Assembly (NCBI GenBank): GCA_025617745.1
Contig: CM046853.1
Span: forward strand, 59,481,233-59,545,232
Length of the DNA: 64,000 nt
Origin: Heliocidaris erythrogramma
Lineage: Eukaryota > Echinodermata > Echinoidea > Camarodonta > Echinometridae
Reading direction: 5' to 3'
The notes below the pieces were generated by a model. That model was given only the letters and a program-made list of their open reading frames with translations. It was not told the DNA's origin and did not search any database. Every line of letters starts with the position of its first letter. The first letter of the stretch is position 1. This document shows, in pieces, positions 50,001-61,836 of this stretch. The translations under genes were made by a program, and so were the position numbers.

Positions 50001-53000
50001 ATTCTCCCCCTCTCATTTTTTTTTCTCTCTCTCTCTAATTCTCATTATTAATATAACTCACTGAACTCTGTTAGCTCTATTTATTGGCTAAAAAATGGAA
50101 GACAGTTCACAAAGAAATGAAGAGCGAAAGAGAGAGAAGGAGAGATGTTAGCTTTACAAGAGGAAAACAAATAATACTAGTATCAGTTCCTGAAAAAACC
50201 TAAATCGTGTGATTTACATGAATGATGATGCTCACAATGAACCGATTTCTCAGGTGGGTCCCATGTTTATTATATTTCGCTGCCTGCTGTCTGTCAAGTT
50301 TTCAAAGAGATCGTGAAGGAATGTACCCTCGCTAGGCGACCTCTACAGGCCCTCTGTCCTTCTCAACCTAATATTTGCAAAGACCTGTATATGATCAGAG
50401 CTATACTTTGTCCGAGCTGCAACATAAAGTGCAATACACTTCAGCATAAGTTGTAAAGACAGATGAACTTTAATGTCAACATCCCACAAAATCGGACATA
50501 CAGACGGTTAACTGAGACACATCCATCAATTTTGTTGGTGTAAGTTAGAGGAAATTCTAGAAATGTTTGAAAATGATAGTAATATTCGTCAAATTTACAT
50601 TTCATTCTGTTAACTGTTGTGGTATGAATTTGTACAGCTAGTTCATTCAATCGTAAAATTGAGTTATATCGAAGTATCTGAATTGAGTGTAAATGCTCTT
50701 TAGTGCACAATATGCAATATTTTGCTGTAGGTCTCTTGAATATTTTGATTTTTTATACTTTCCACATAAAACTTGGGTAATTTTCAATGCATAATGGTCT
50801 GTACAAAATTACAATCACTCTTTTTTCAATTTAAGCTGGCTGTTTGGCAGGAACATTGGTGTTGTGAATGCTCGCCATATGTTTGAAAAATGTCATTCAA
50901 GCTCTCTTATGAAACATTAGCACTTTTTGTTGAAAATAAAAGAAGCAATTGTCTGCCAGAACACATGATTTCTTCAGAGAAACAATGCAAAGACAAGCCT
51001 TGGATGGTAGGATTCTACACAAAGTGTCATCCTTCAATAAAACTGTCATGAATAATTTCAACAAGCTTCCTTTCAATAATGTGAAACAATGTCTTTAACC
51101 TCACCTTAAGTGACTCACACATTTTCAACTACAAACATTTGTTCAAAATGGCAGATGTTTCAATCAATTACAGATTTCATGCAGTATTTAATGCCTTCCT
51201 GCCATGAACATGGCATACTATAATGTGATGAAATTTTTCCCTGAGGAGAGATTTAATGTGATATTTTTCTATTGGAGTTTACAACCTTCAATCTCCAAGG
51301 GCTTATCCCCATCATGCCATGATTATTATACCCTCCATCACCCTTGCTTGAAATTAAAATGTCAAACTAAAGTAGGTTGATGGGCTCAGGTACCATGAAC
51401 CAGACTTGCCCTCTCCTAGCTAAGCACAAACCACTTTGTAGGTGTAGGGGAATATACAAAAAAAATATTATTGGAAGACAATATCTAACATTAAATAGAT
51501 TCAAAATAGAGATGAAGACAGTAGATTTATGGGGTAGGAAGAGATGGTAGAGAGTATAGATAGGAAAATAATAATGTTTGACAGTGCAGTGAAATCAATT
51601 TAAACCCTTATGGTTTCCTCAAGATTTAAAAATTGTATCAAAATTAACATTTCTTACAAGTTTTTCAATCATGTGCATTGTTTTCCAGTATTCATCTTGT
51701 ATAATGTTCCATAATACCTTACTCTACATCCATGAGCCCATTTTGAATTAAAGAAGAGGATACAGCTTTACTGTCCAAAGTTTTGGATGCAATTTCAGAA
51801 GTATATGCAAAATATATAGCAAGGAAAAGAGAAATGTGCTTAAAGAGTGAAAAAAGAGAGGAATGGTTCTTCAAGGATCTATGGTCTACAAGCACAGGGA
51901 AAGGCACATGTCTCTGAAGCCTGAGGACCTGTCACGTTGCCTTTGATAGTTTCCCGTCATTAAAGCAAATTAAATTGTTCAGGAAGAGTCAAGTCCCTAG
52001 CTCCTTCCTCGGGCTCACCTTTGGCAAGTCCTGTTTAACAGCATGGTATGCTGTGAGCTACCTGGATGATATTTAAATGTAGTATATATGTGCTGTGGAG
52101 CTCTGAAAATAAGGTGGTTGTCAATTTGCAGTATGCTAAACTATGATAGTATCTTGGAAACTATTTATTCCTGATTCAATCACAACAGAAAAATATTAAA
52201 AACTGATGCATTCGTCAAGAAAGACAGATGTGATTACCCCATACACTGCTAAACCCAAGAACACCCGCAAGTGTTATCTTCCGACCGACTTGAAAATGGG
52301 TATTAACTACCTCAAACTTCAATGGGTTAAATAAAGACAGATGGTCTCAAAATTGTCAATAAGATGTAGTGTGCCTGGCAGAGGGGCACAAATGAATGCA
52401 TTGACAGAGGATGGACATAGAGGAAAACGTATTCCACACTTTTGACTTTTCTATGACAACATCTACACAACACATTTTAGTCCATACCTCATCCAAATAA
52501 TTGACAGTGGTGTTGATGCTTCAGCCATCTAAACTTAACAGTTTATCAATTTGACAAAAATTTCTGCAGGGGGCACACAATGAAGCATACAAGCCCATTC
52601 TATGTTACACTTGGATGTACAATATGTGTATCTACAATTCCATGCATTGCAATTGATTCACAAAACCATGGCTTTCAGCCATAAAACAAATTGGTGTAAT
52701 CCAAGAGACAATTAGGTAACCAGAAGCTGTTCAAATGATAGAAGATCTCATTGAGACCTGGGACTGAGTCACAGCAATTGTCACAAAATCATATTTTCAT
52801 TCTTTAACATTCTATGATCCATTAGAACATGTAAGTGAGAAAGTGAGTGATTGAGCAGTGAAAGTTCCTTCTAGCAATGTACTTTGCTCAGTCTTGTCAA
52901 CTTTCAGTCCCTTCCCTAGACACAATTACTAGTATCCTTCAATTGGAAGGGATATCAAAATGGCCTCAGACAGTGTCTGCAATATTGATTACCCTCTTAA

Positions 53001-56000
53001 ATAAGTTTAATGTCATTCTCAGTTCAAGGGTATGAAGGGAGAGTGTTTTCAGTGTTCTTCTTTATTCCATTATCAACACGAGTAGTCATGCTTTACATAC
53101 ACTGTGATAACCCAAATGTAGTTGGTGAAAATGCATTGGGGCGGGGGAGTGGGGTACATTGAAAATACAATATGCTTAGTCATTGAAGTTGTATCCTATA
53201 TTCAGATTTTACTGCACTGATGAGATTAATCTATCTAAATCTCAGAATGAGATAATTGATTTAATTCCCTCTCCATATCTTTTGTTTTTATTTTTAGTTA
53301 TCAGAGGGAAAGTACTTGCAGAGGCATATGTACCGACCGGTGACATCAAATCCTCCAAAGCACCTGCTCCTACCCTACCCCCAGAACCCACCACCAAGAG
53401 GCCCTCATTCAAGTACCCCAATTTCAGAGACCGTCAGTGGTGGGAGCCGGTACTCCGCCGACCACACCCAAGGGATCCTCCCCCAAGACAGCCCCAGTGG
53501 AGGAATCCCTTCTTGGGGTTCCAGAACCCACCTCCCCTGGTTTTGGCTGATGAACCCCCACGTTCAGAACCGCAGCGCCTTGAGGAACCTGATCTGCCTC
53601 TCATGGTAGCTGACCAGCCACGCCTAGTGCATCACCATGTAGCGTACAAGGAGACGTTTCCATGGCAATATAGGAGGAGATACACGCTGAAGGTGGATAA
53701 GGTTTACAAGGGAGAGGAAAGGATTTCACCAAAGTCTACAGTCCAAGTCTTTACAGAATCAAATGAGAGTATGTGTGGCAAGGAACTAAAATTGGATACA
53801 AGATACCTTATTGCTGGTAAGTTCCAAAACATAAGTCTTTTTGATAGAAAAATAAATGGAATAATACATCAGTCACACCTCCACCATACTCTAAATCAAA
53901 CACTAACTGACAATGTCTTGGCCATTCAAGGTAATGTTATTTCTTGTTTTGCCTACACTTGGTCTGATGTTAGTCTCTTCGGTTGTATATCTGCCATTCA
54001 TGAAACAGAAATGATTTTGGAGGAATTTGTATTGGCTGAATTTGTTGGATTTGAAAGCATAATGAAATAAAGCTCACCAAAAGTTCTTGTATGCACTTTA
54101 CTCTTTAGTAAATGGCACTAGATGATTCAATATCATGATCAGCGCTCCCAATTTCATATTTATTTACTGATTTCTCTCTGGAGACCATTTGGCACATATC
54201 TGACAGCCATCAAATGGGAGTTAAAAATATCTGGAGCAAACAGAGAGTGTCTTTGAAGAATGTAGTGTATTTGACATCGTTGGGAGATGTGTACGATATC
54301 AATATAAAATCATTCCAAATAGTATTTACTCAAACCCTGAACAAGTGTATACATTTCAAGGGGCTTAATTGTTATACCTGTTATTTGTTCTCCTTGATAG
54401 GGGTGGGGACAGTGGAGGTAAAGTGTTTGGAAACTAATAATACTTATTCAGTTGTGTCCCACTTTCAACTGATGTGCTTGATTACAATTTGCTTTCAGGG
54501 TGAAAGTAGCGTGAAATGAACTCAAATCAAACCTCTTTGCAGTGTCTTAAAGAGATAGCAAGTACTCAATAACAGCTTATTTTAGAAATTACATATCAAC
54601 TATATATATGTTTATGTGTAAGTATGATACACATGTATCCATAGACACAATTGAGCATGCATTTTCAATTTGATCTTTTTATTGGCCACTATCCAAAAAT
54701 TTGCTTTGTTCCTTGAAAGGTGTAAGAGTCCACTCACTAGGACATACAAACCAACCATCATGTAAACACATGATGATAAAAATACTTCTCAGCAAGCATT
54801 CACACAAGGACCCTGGGGCCTACATAGGATTTCCCCAGTTAGAAAGAAATTCACTTGTTTTCTTACTTCTGGATCTTCTTTCATTTTAAGATTGAGAAGC
54901 TACAACAAAAACAATTATTTCTTGCTCTCTTTGGAGCAAATTTTTTTTGTGACAGTTCTCATTTTCACCACGTCAAATACAAGCCACTCCTGGAAATCAG
55001 TAATATCACCTCAGTAAACTAATTTCAAGGATACAATGTAACTATGTTGAAAAAAATGGATATGAACCACTGAACTATACCTATGATATGAGCATGCAGA
55101 TTTGAAGTAATATGTCTTGCTTGCCTCTTCACTTTTCCACCTTGCGTTTGGGAGTGGGCGGAGGTGTCAAATGGAGAAATGAACCCTGTGAAAATTTGCC
55201 AGAAAGTCTCCACCCAGTAGCACATTTGATTATTTTCCTTGTAAACAACCTACTTGATGATGACTCTGCTTGAAACGGGAGGCATGTGAACTTCATAAAT
55301 AAAAGAGAAATATAATATATATATATGCTCATATATGAATTTATGTGTTTTCTATGAATAAACATGATAGTGGGTAATGATCATTGCATTTATTTTATGT
55401 AGTGACCCTTGATGATAAAATTTATGATATTCAGGGGTGAAACTTTTGAAAATAAAAGTTATACAAAACTGAAACTGAAAAAGAGGCCCACCCTCTGATG
55501 GTTTGCACTTGTGGCTAGTTGTTGTGCACCAAAGGCAGATAAATGTGCTATAGAAGACTAAAAAATTCATATCATTATTCTCTATATATGATTTTGTTCA
55601 CAAGTATATCAAGTGTTCTACTTACAAATGTTGTGAAGTGATGAAGACACAAACACACAATGTAAAATTTCTGTTTTGTAGTTCTTCATATGACAGAACT
55701 GTGAGCAAGATTTTAAAGATTCAAGGTTTTCATTCAATTCATGCTAGCTTTGAACACATTATTACTTGAAGGTAGCTGAAAGAGAGCAATGATGTTCTAA
55801 TGAAACCTTTAAGGCGATCCAATAAGGACTTCACTAACGCGTTGTGGTAGCCTGGTAGGATAAGCCAACCTACTTATAGACTTCATTCACTTGTACCGCT
55901 TCCGTTCAATTATGTAATCAGAACATGGAATGTCGCAGTGCAGGTGAACCTAGAACAGTTATTGTAAGCCTACACCTCAAATTAGGATTTAATCTAAGCC

Positions 56001-58375
56001 TTCATTCAAGAAAACATGAATTGCAGATTATAATCCAGAATGAAACGGATATTACAGAAGACTGTCTTGTGTAATCAGAGGTTTCAAATAAGTTCCAATA
56101 AATTGGTCCTATAAGAGTAGACTGTAGCAGTTCATAAAGACCATGAAAGCACAATGCTACATTGTAAAAAAAAAAACTATCCTATTTCTTGAAGTCTGCC
56201 AAACGTAAACCGCTTTTAAAAATAAATCCTACTTATACTAGTACATGTCTTAGAATTTTCCAAACAAATCATTGTGCAGTGTTTCTTTTGAAAAAATCTT
56301 TTGGAAAGAGATTAGAATCCTGCCCATTCCACGATTTAATTGCCAAGAACATTCTTCAATTGCCAAGAACAATCTTAGATGACACTGGCAAGTAGTAATA
56401 ATCTACTATGTAACGCTCTCCAGGACCAAACCCTACCCTGGACCAAACACTTTACCTAACCCTACACCTAACCTAAAATTCAATCACAAAACCAACCCTA
56501 ACCTTATATCTTTGATGAAACAAAGCAAAGAGCAAATGTCACCAGAACAAATATCAGGTCACTAAATATGAAATATCATATACATAACAGAAAGGACATC
56601 TATACAAGACACTAGACATCACGGAGCGAGAACTGAGGATCCAAGAAATGAACTTAACCTGACATTCAATGGCATCTCTGGAATGCGAAGGTATAAAGAG
56701 TCAGCTGTTGCCAGTCATTAAGGACCTGCCATTGTTCTTAATACAGTCGAACCAATACTTCCTGTATTGTCATTTATATCTTGCCTTATGCCTTCTGGAT
56801 GATGCGTGGAGTGAACCCATTGAGTGGGCATCTAATAATAGATTGTATCCCAAAGTCATTGTCATACACACCCTCTAAATAATAGTCATATGGTCCCTCT
56901 ATGAATTTTTCAGTACTTCCCACACACACTGTAACTATATTTATTACAAATTTTAATTTGCAAACATGACTGTGCAGAATTATTAAAAGAACATGCAAAT
57001 AGCTAAGCAGAAGAGTAGGATTGCAAAATTGATACAATCAATCTTAAAAACGCACCTTTTTATGGCGTGCATTCCAACAAAGACTTCCACAATTGATTCA
57101 TGGTAAATTTCTGAACTATTTACTGACGTGTCACTCGACTTCCCAAAATGTATCTCGTAGCTGGTCTTGAAATGGTGTGAAAAGAGGAAAGGAGGTATTT
57201 TGGTACATTATGGAATTATCAATATTTTGATTCATTTATTTATCCATGGAGTACATTCCAACAGCAGGAGTTGTATGATTGATTCACAATAAACCTCCTG
57301 CACATCATGAATTTCGTTATTACTTCCACCAAATGTTCCAACATGTCACTCAAGCTCCCAAACATCAGCTAGTCCATGAAATAGCGTGAAAAGAGCGATA
57401 AAGAGCGGAAAAGAGGAGGCGTTTCTTGGTGCAGAAAAGAATTATCAATATTGTGATAACTCTGCAGCTTTGATCATACAAGGTGATGTGTTGACACAAT
57501 AGTAGTGGCAGGTTGGTCTTGGGCAGGGCCACCGAAATACCAATTATGCCACAAAATACAAACAAAAAGGCACCGAAATAGCTTTGACTTTGAAGGAACG
57601 GAATGTTTCTTTCAAGGTTTGACAGCATTTTTTTTTCCTTTGAAGTTACAACCAGACCTTTGTTCACTTCTATACTTCACACATTCTTCTTAAAATTTCC
57701 ATGGACATCATTCATGTTAGGAGTCTTTGTACAGTTGATTGCACTCTCCATGTATTTCTTTCATATCAAGAAATTTTGGGGCTATGTCTGAAGATTTGTG
57801 GAACGAAACACATAGGCTATGCAACTTGAAATTGGATCTATTCATAGGCGCACTAAGAACTTTGTTATTGAATGGTCACTGCCTTTGCCCTGTCATCAAA
57901 TTGTCTATGGAAAGTCAAGCTATCATGATTCTGACAAGTCTTGCAGTTGATGTAGAAAGAGACCCAGGGGTACTTGGGCAACATAAAGGTCTTCAAACCA
58001 CAGGCACTCTAGGGGCCATATCTTAGGGAGTAGGGGGTTAAGAGGGGTACATCACCACACCCTAGGAGGGGACTCTTGGGTTCTGTGGTAACTCACACTG
58101 GTCCAAGGGGAAGGGGATGCATACTTGGGCTAGGGAGGGGGTAAAGGTAATTGACTGGTGTGTTTCTTGTTTATACTGAAGCAATAACAATTAAGTTGTT
58201 TACTATCTAAGGAAGTTGTTTGCTAGTCACCTGGGCATCCCCATCTTCCAAAGTGTCACCCTTAACTAAGATATCAAGTCAACTCCTGCACAAGGGTGAA
58301 ATAAGAGTCAACTTGTGTCATGACCCCCTATATTCATCAATTTATTAAAATGAATTTGATTACAATGGATCTTCA

Positions 58376-58412
<37 letters not shown>

Positions 58413-58541
58413 TCAGGTTATTTTGTGGAAGGAGAAATCTTCATAGACCTGTGTGACTGGGTAGTTGAGAAGTCCAAACTGACCAAGGATCAGAGGAGAG
58501 GATTGAGGCATACCTACAAGAAATATTGTGATGTTTGCAGG
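40938..58541 (+). CDS. TIMP-like inhibitor with giant Pro-rich A-B loop, 3' partial
   Basis: Exons 40938-41067, 53298-53816 and 58417-58541 join in frame (258 codons) with GT-AG introns and phases 1, 1 and 0, as in the first TIMP gene. Residues 1-25 are a signal peptide; the mature protein starts CQC and contains HPQQYMC. After VIRGKVL, the classic TIMP strand A, exon 2 continues through about 112 residues rich in Pro, Arg and Trp before rejoining TIMP sequence at YTLKVDKVYKG; the first gene has about 25 residues before its matching motif. Exon 2 ends with ESMCGKELKLDTRYLIA, which carries an NES glycosylation sequon. Exon 3 gives IDLCDW and YCDVC. All six N-terminal-domain cysteines are present. 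The exon for the C-terminal subdomain is not found between 58542 and 64000, so the gene runs past the window or has lost it. Introns are 12.2, 4.6 and more than 5.4 kb. Confidence 0.9.
41190..41342. repeat. (GA)n and poly-G tract
   Basis: Imperfect GA repeats with G runs, in both strands' open frames; low complexity. It begins about 120 bases after the exon 1 donor. Confidence 0.9.
43901..44245. repeat. CpG-richer repeat-like patch
   Basis: Repeats the words 'gatgtgaaag', 'gtggaat/gcggaat' and 'aaagcgctttgg' within 345 bp. Probably a degraded short transposon, but clean termini are not visible. Confidence 0.3.
49467..49537. repeat. Hairpin element, GAGAGCC family, copy 4
   Basis: Arms gctgagagccagaagggca and cgcccttatgtctctcagca are inverted repeats around about 30 bases. 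Lies in intron 1 of the second TIMP gene. Confidence 0.65.
53298..53816 (+). CDS. Second TIMP gene, exon 2 with A-B loop insertion
   Basis: Acceptor tatttttag, donor g|gtaagt, phase 1 at both ends. 519 nt against 222 nt in the first gene. The extra sequence keeps the frame and has no stops. It holds WWEPVLRRPHPRDPPPRQP and two similar motifs, PLVLADEP (53534-53557) and PLMVADQP (53597-53620). The reading frame stays open after the donor to 54070, but that extension has no TIMP similarity. Confidence 0.88.
53817..58416. other. Intron 2 of the second TIMP gene
   Basis: 4.6 kb, gtaagt...cttcag. AT-rich. Contains degenerate 'ccctaacc' repeats near 56435-56510, too short and irregular to be telomeric. 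No other coding exon recognised. Confidence 0.6.
58376..58410 (+). promoter_or_regulatory. (CT)n microsatellite serving as the polypyrimidine tract of exon 3
   Basis: An almost pure run of CT dinucleotides directly abuts cttcag, the acceptor of exon 3. By position it must act as the polypyrimidine tract bound during splicing. Confidence 0.75.
58417..58541 (+). CDS. Second TIMP gene, exon 3
   Basis: 125 nt, the same length as exon 3 of the first gene. Encodes GEIFIDLCDWVV and KKYCDVCR; donor agg|gtgagt, phase 0. Confidence 0.9.
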
Positions 58542-58617
58542 GTGAGTTGGGCACAGATGAATCTCTAAGAATAAAGCATGAGTTGGTGTCCAACAAAAAA
58601 AAGCTGTATACCTAAAG

Positions 58618-59541
58618 CCCCTGTTACATACTAGCGTATCGAGCCAATGTGTGCCCAACGTTTTTGGAAATTTGGTAGTACATTAACGTATTAAACTTGC
58701 CATTCGTTCATGACAGCTTGACATACGCTGAATTTGTTAATTGTTTGTAGGGCCAGGAGTTCGCAGAGGGATGCTGGGGTCGATTTTTAATTTTGGACAT
58801 ATTCAACTTTTGAGTGTGTGATAACGTACTGATTAATACGCTAGGCACATGTTGGGCATTCGCAGGTCATTTGTTGTGCATGCTCAGCATTCGTTGGATG
58901 GACGCTACACATACACCGTAATTCATTATTATAAAACGGGTTCAAGAATGTAGCCATCCTGATTGGTCAAATAACACCACGTGACCGTGCAAAAAAAAAG
59001 CACTAACGCACGGCAAAAAGGCTCTAAAGCACGGCTGAGCTGCACGTACGCATACCTCTGGTGCGTGCAAACTTAAAACGCAATGAAATCGCGTAGTTTA
59101 ATTGTCATTTTAGCGCAGGGATTACATGCGCGCACTGAAACGTGCATGACTTTTGTTGGCTGTGCAACTCTTGGCATTTCTATGGGGTTCGTAACCATTT
59201 TTATAGACTTCATGATCCGACAACACGCAGGTTTTTATTGTGGTGTCCAACACACTCGGCTTGCGCCTCTGCGTATAGTACACCACGATAAAAACCTTTG
59301 TGTTGCCAGATCGCACCAACGCACTCCCAACCATGCATTAATAGCATACTGGATGCTAGTCATACGATCAGCATTTGTTCCTCATTCCTTTGGAATTCAT
59401 CTTATACGCCAAGGGGTTCACTAAGAAACAGATCTTGGCCAATAATTAGAGCTTATTTGAGTGTATCTGGACTTTGATATTGAGAAGAAAAATATTTAAG
59501 CTAGGCATAAGTTAGCTCTATACGCTACTATGTGACAGGGG
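58618..59541. mobile_element. Inverted-repeat DNA element, ~924 bp, in TIMP intron 3
   Basis: cccctgttacatactagcgt at 58618 matches the inverse of the right end (59522-59541) in 18 of 20 positions. A second inverted repeat lies inside (about 59224-59248 against 59278-59303), suggesting a nested element. The 113-codon open frame at 59083-59424 shows no transposase feature. Confidence 0.65.
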
Positions 59542-59803
59542 CATAACAAAAGAATGAAGTTAAAGAAGAATCTCCGAACTAGAGATCCCAACAATATCTG
59601 TGAAAAGCTATCATCACATTCACACTTGCTTCTAATTTCACATAATGAATTGTAAAACACCATATTAAAAAAAAGAGCAAAGATGTGGGATTTAAATCAT
59701 GTTGCATGGAGGGGATAATAAATGCTTATGCTGCTTGAAAGAGGGGAAGAAATATTTAAAAATATCTTGGTGTATATACCAGGTATTTTTAAAATTCTAG
59801 CCC

Positions 59804-59825
59804 TCCCCCCCCCCCCCCCCCCCCT
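59804..59825. repeat. Poly-C run
   Basis: About 20 consecutive C bounded by CCT and TCC. Confidence 0.9.
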
Positions 59826-60365
59826 CCAAAACAGATTTAAAAAAAAATGCATTTTCTATATTTACATTTCTAATTTCTGCAGCATCATTTAAACCACTAA
59901 AAACATAAATAGCATTGGGTGACTTTAGCAGAGGAATGTGAGGACATACAGATCTGAATTTATGAAGATATTCTTGACCTAATCTCCATTTGTGAGGAAA
60001 CATGAGGACCCAAATAGTGTCATGATATACTTTCCAGTTCCTGATGAGACCTGACTCTAAATTGATTTGGACATGTGGAAGGTTAGGAGGGGAACAGGAT
60101 GACTTGAGCTTTTTATTTTACACAGAAAAACATGCCTTGTTAATCCCTTAGATGTTTTGCTATCCCTTACATACAATCATGGCCCATAATTAAACATGGG
60201 CAATTACACCAATTGTCATTTATGTCACTGAAACATGCATTATAATTCATTCATCCCCCTCCCCCAAGATCTTTTGTCAAAAGATGTTTCTAGTAAGTCT
60301 AGAAGGTGAGCAACTGTTTGCATTTGTAAAAAGTAAAAGAAACATAAATAGTAGTATAAGCAAAT

Positions 60366-60378
60366 TTTATTAAAGTGT
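60366..60378. repeat. Left target-site duplication of the Penelope-like insertion
   Basis: tttattaaagtgt, repeated exactly at 62005-62017. The last base overlaps the inverted arm, so the duplication is 12 or 13 bp. Confidence 0.75.
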
Positions 60379-60399
60379 CAATATGGCACGAAAAAGAGA

Positions 60400-60443
60400 C
60401 ATGATAACGAAGCTTTTCGACCTGCACTCATCAGGTTATCACG
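60400..60443 (-). ncRNA. Hammerhead ribozyme motif (minus-strand copy)
   Basis: Exact mirror of the motif at 61912-61955, carried by the left arm. Confidence 0.65.
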
Positions 60444-60518
60444 CAGGTATAAAACAAATTACTTGAAATCAACTATATTATACTCGGTGAACCCGGACGC
60501 AACCTAGACGCCGTAATT

Positions 60519-60970
60519 TCAGAACAATCGCAAAGCTTGGACGAACTCCTTTTGTCTGCACAGAAGAGGTTCTTGCGATTGGATATAAGCAGCTTCCAGA
60601 AAGCGTAAATGCGCTGAGCTTCTGGCCCGGGACATAATTGAAAATTGATCGTCGGCATAGCTTTGTGCGCAAGCTGGATTGTTCAGCAAGTGGAGACCAA
60701 TCGCTGAATCGCATTTGGCTATCTTTGGTCTGTTAGCGTGCATTTCAGATTTGCAGGCACGGACGGGCTGCGTGCGCTGATTGGGTGTACGGTTCCGAAT
60801 AATCGAGGGAATGTGTTGTTTAATGCGATCAGCCAACCGCTGAGAAGTACGGCCCACGTACCTGGCATCGCACCGGCACTGAAATTGGTAAATAACATTA
60901 CTCAAGTGGGGGGTGGGTAGTACATCCTTGCTAGTTGACGGTAGCATCCTGTGTGTAGAAAACACAATGC
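60519..60970 (-). pseudogene. Truncated Penelope-like endonuclease (inverted copy)
   Basis: Open minus-strand frame identical over about 150 residues to the C-terminus of the + strand copy, from VFSTHRMLPSTSKD through the GIY-YIG domain to QALRLF. Its first residues come from reading across the palindrome junction. It lacks the reverse transcriptase and cannot encode a working element. Confidence 0.8.
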
Positions 60971-61836
60971 TCCCATTTCTCGACGTTCTCGTTGAGAGAA
61001 GTGATGGGAAATTCATCACTTCCGTCTACCGCAAGCCCACATTCACCGGGCAATACACGAGATGGGACTCGTACAGTGCAACTTCATACAAGATTGGGCT
61101 CATTAGAAACTTAGTGTGCCGCGCCCATAGGATTTGCTCTGCGTGCAAATTAGCTCCCGAAATCGCGAAAATCAAAACTATCCTCCTTGACAATGGCTAC
61201 CCTGAGCATGTTATATCTCGCACCATAACACGGACGCTGGAGGCACAATCCAAATCTGACACCAGATTTGGACCTGCCAAATGCCCCGTGTATCTCAAAC
61301 TACCCTGGAGGGGTAAGGTATCTGACAAATACGCCAGTCAGATCAAACACGCAGTGTCACGTTGCTATTACGCGGTTTCGACACGCATTGTGTTTTCTAC
61401 ACACAGGATGCTACCGTCAACTAGCAAGGATGTACTACCCACCCCCCACTTGAGTAATGTTATTTACCAATTTCAGTGCCGGTGCGATGCCAGGTACGTG
61501 GGCCGTACTTCTCAGCGGTTGGCTGATCGCATTAAACAACACATTCCCTCGATTATTCGGAACCGTACACCCAATCAGCGCACGCAGCCCGTCCGTGCCT
61601 GCAAATCTGAAATGCACGCTAACAGACCAAAGATAGCCAAATGCGATTCAGCGATTGGTCTCCACTTGCTGAACAATCCAGCTTGCGCACAAAGCTATGC
61701 CGACGATCAATTTTCAATTATGTCCCGGGCCAGAAGCTCAGCGCATTTACGCTTTCTGGAAGCTGCTTATATCCAATCGCAAGAACCTCTTCTGTGCAGA
61801 CAAAAGGAGTTCGTCCAAGCTTTGCGATTGTTCTGA
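60971..61836 (+). pseudogene. 5'-truncated Penelope-like RT tail and GIY-YIG endonuclease
   Basis: About 288 open codons begin at the palindrome centre. The N-terminal part (PFLDVLVERSDG, SVYRKPTFTGQY, YKIGLIRNLVCRAHRIC) matches the conserved end of Penelope-like reverse transcriptases. The C-terminal part (61456-61700) is a GIY-YIG nuclease of the type that nicks target DNA for these elements: IYQF and YVG core, GRTSQRLADRIKQH with the catalytic Arg, and FLEAAYIQSQEP further on. Cysteines in QFQCRC fit the Penelope-specific metal-binding motif. The palm-domain catalytic motifs are missing because of 5' truncation. The frame is intact, which suggests a young insertion. Confidence 0.85.

Larger units (their letters stand above)
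41068..53297. other. Intron 1 of the second TIMP gene
   Basis: 12.2 kb, gtaagt...tttttag. Contains a GA/poly-G tract (41190-41342), a TTCTA-type repeat near 43760, a CpG-richer repeat-like patch (43901-44245), a hairpin element (49467-49537) and a CT-rich run near 49985-50036. A CCAAT box at 47533-47541, a TATATAAAC at 47580-47588 and an ATG at 47616 make a promoter-like arrangement; its open frame is only 20 codons. No other coding exon recognised. Confidence 0.6.
60378..60970 (-). repeat. Left arm of the 593 bp inverted repeat
   Basis: Mirror of 61385-61977; pairing stops at 60971/61384 inside and 60377/61978 outside. Confidence 0.9.

Noticed and set aside
53316..53609. 97-codon frame overlapping the TIMP loop exon
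   Set aside because: Shadow frame of the TIMP exon. Only the TIMP frame joins conserved sequence on both sides.
53817..54070. Open extension of TIMP exon 2 past its donor
   Set aside because: A consensus donor ends the TIMP similarity and exon 3 at 58417 joins in the correct phase. The extension has no family resemblance, though intron retention would add 84 residues.
56435..56510. Telomere-like CCCTAA repeats
   Set aside because: Only a few irregular copies within AT-rich intron sequence.
59083..59424. 113-codon open frame
   Set aside because: Lies inside the inverted-repeat element with its nested palindrome; no transposase motif seen.
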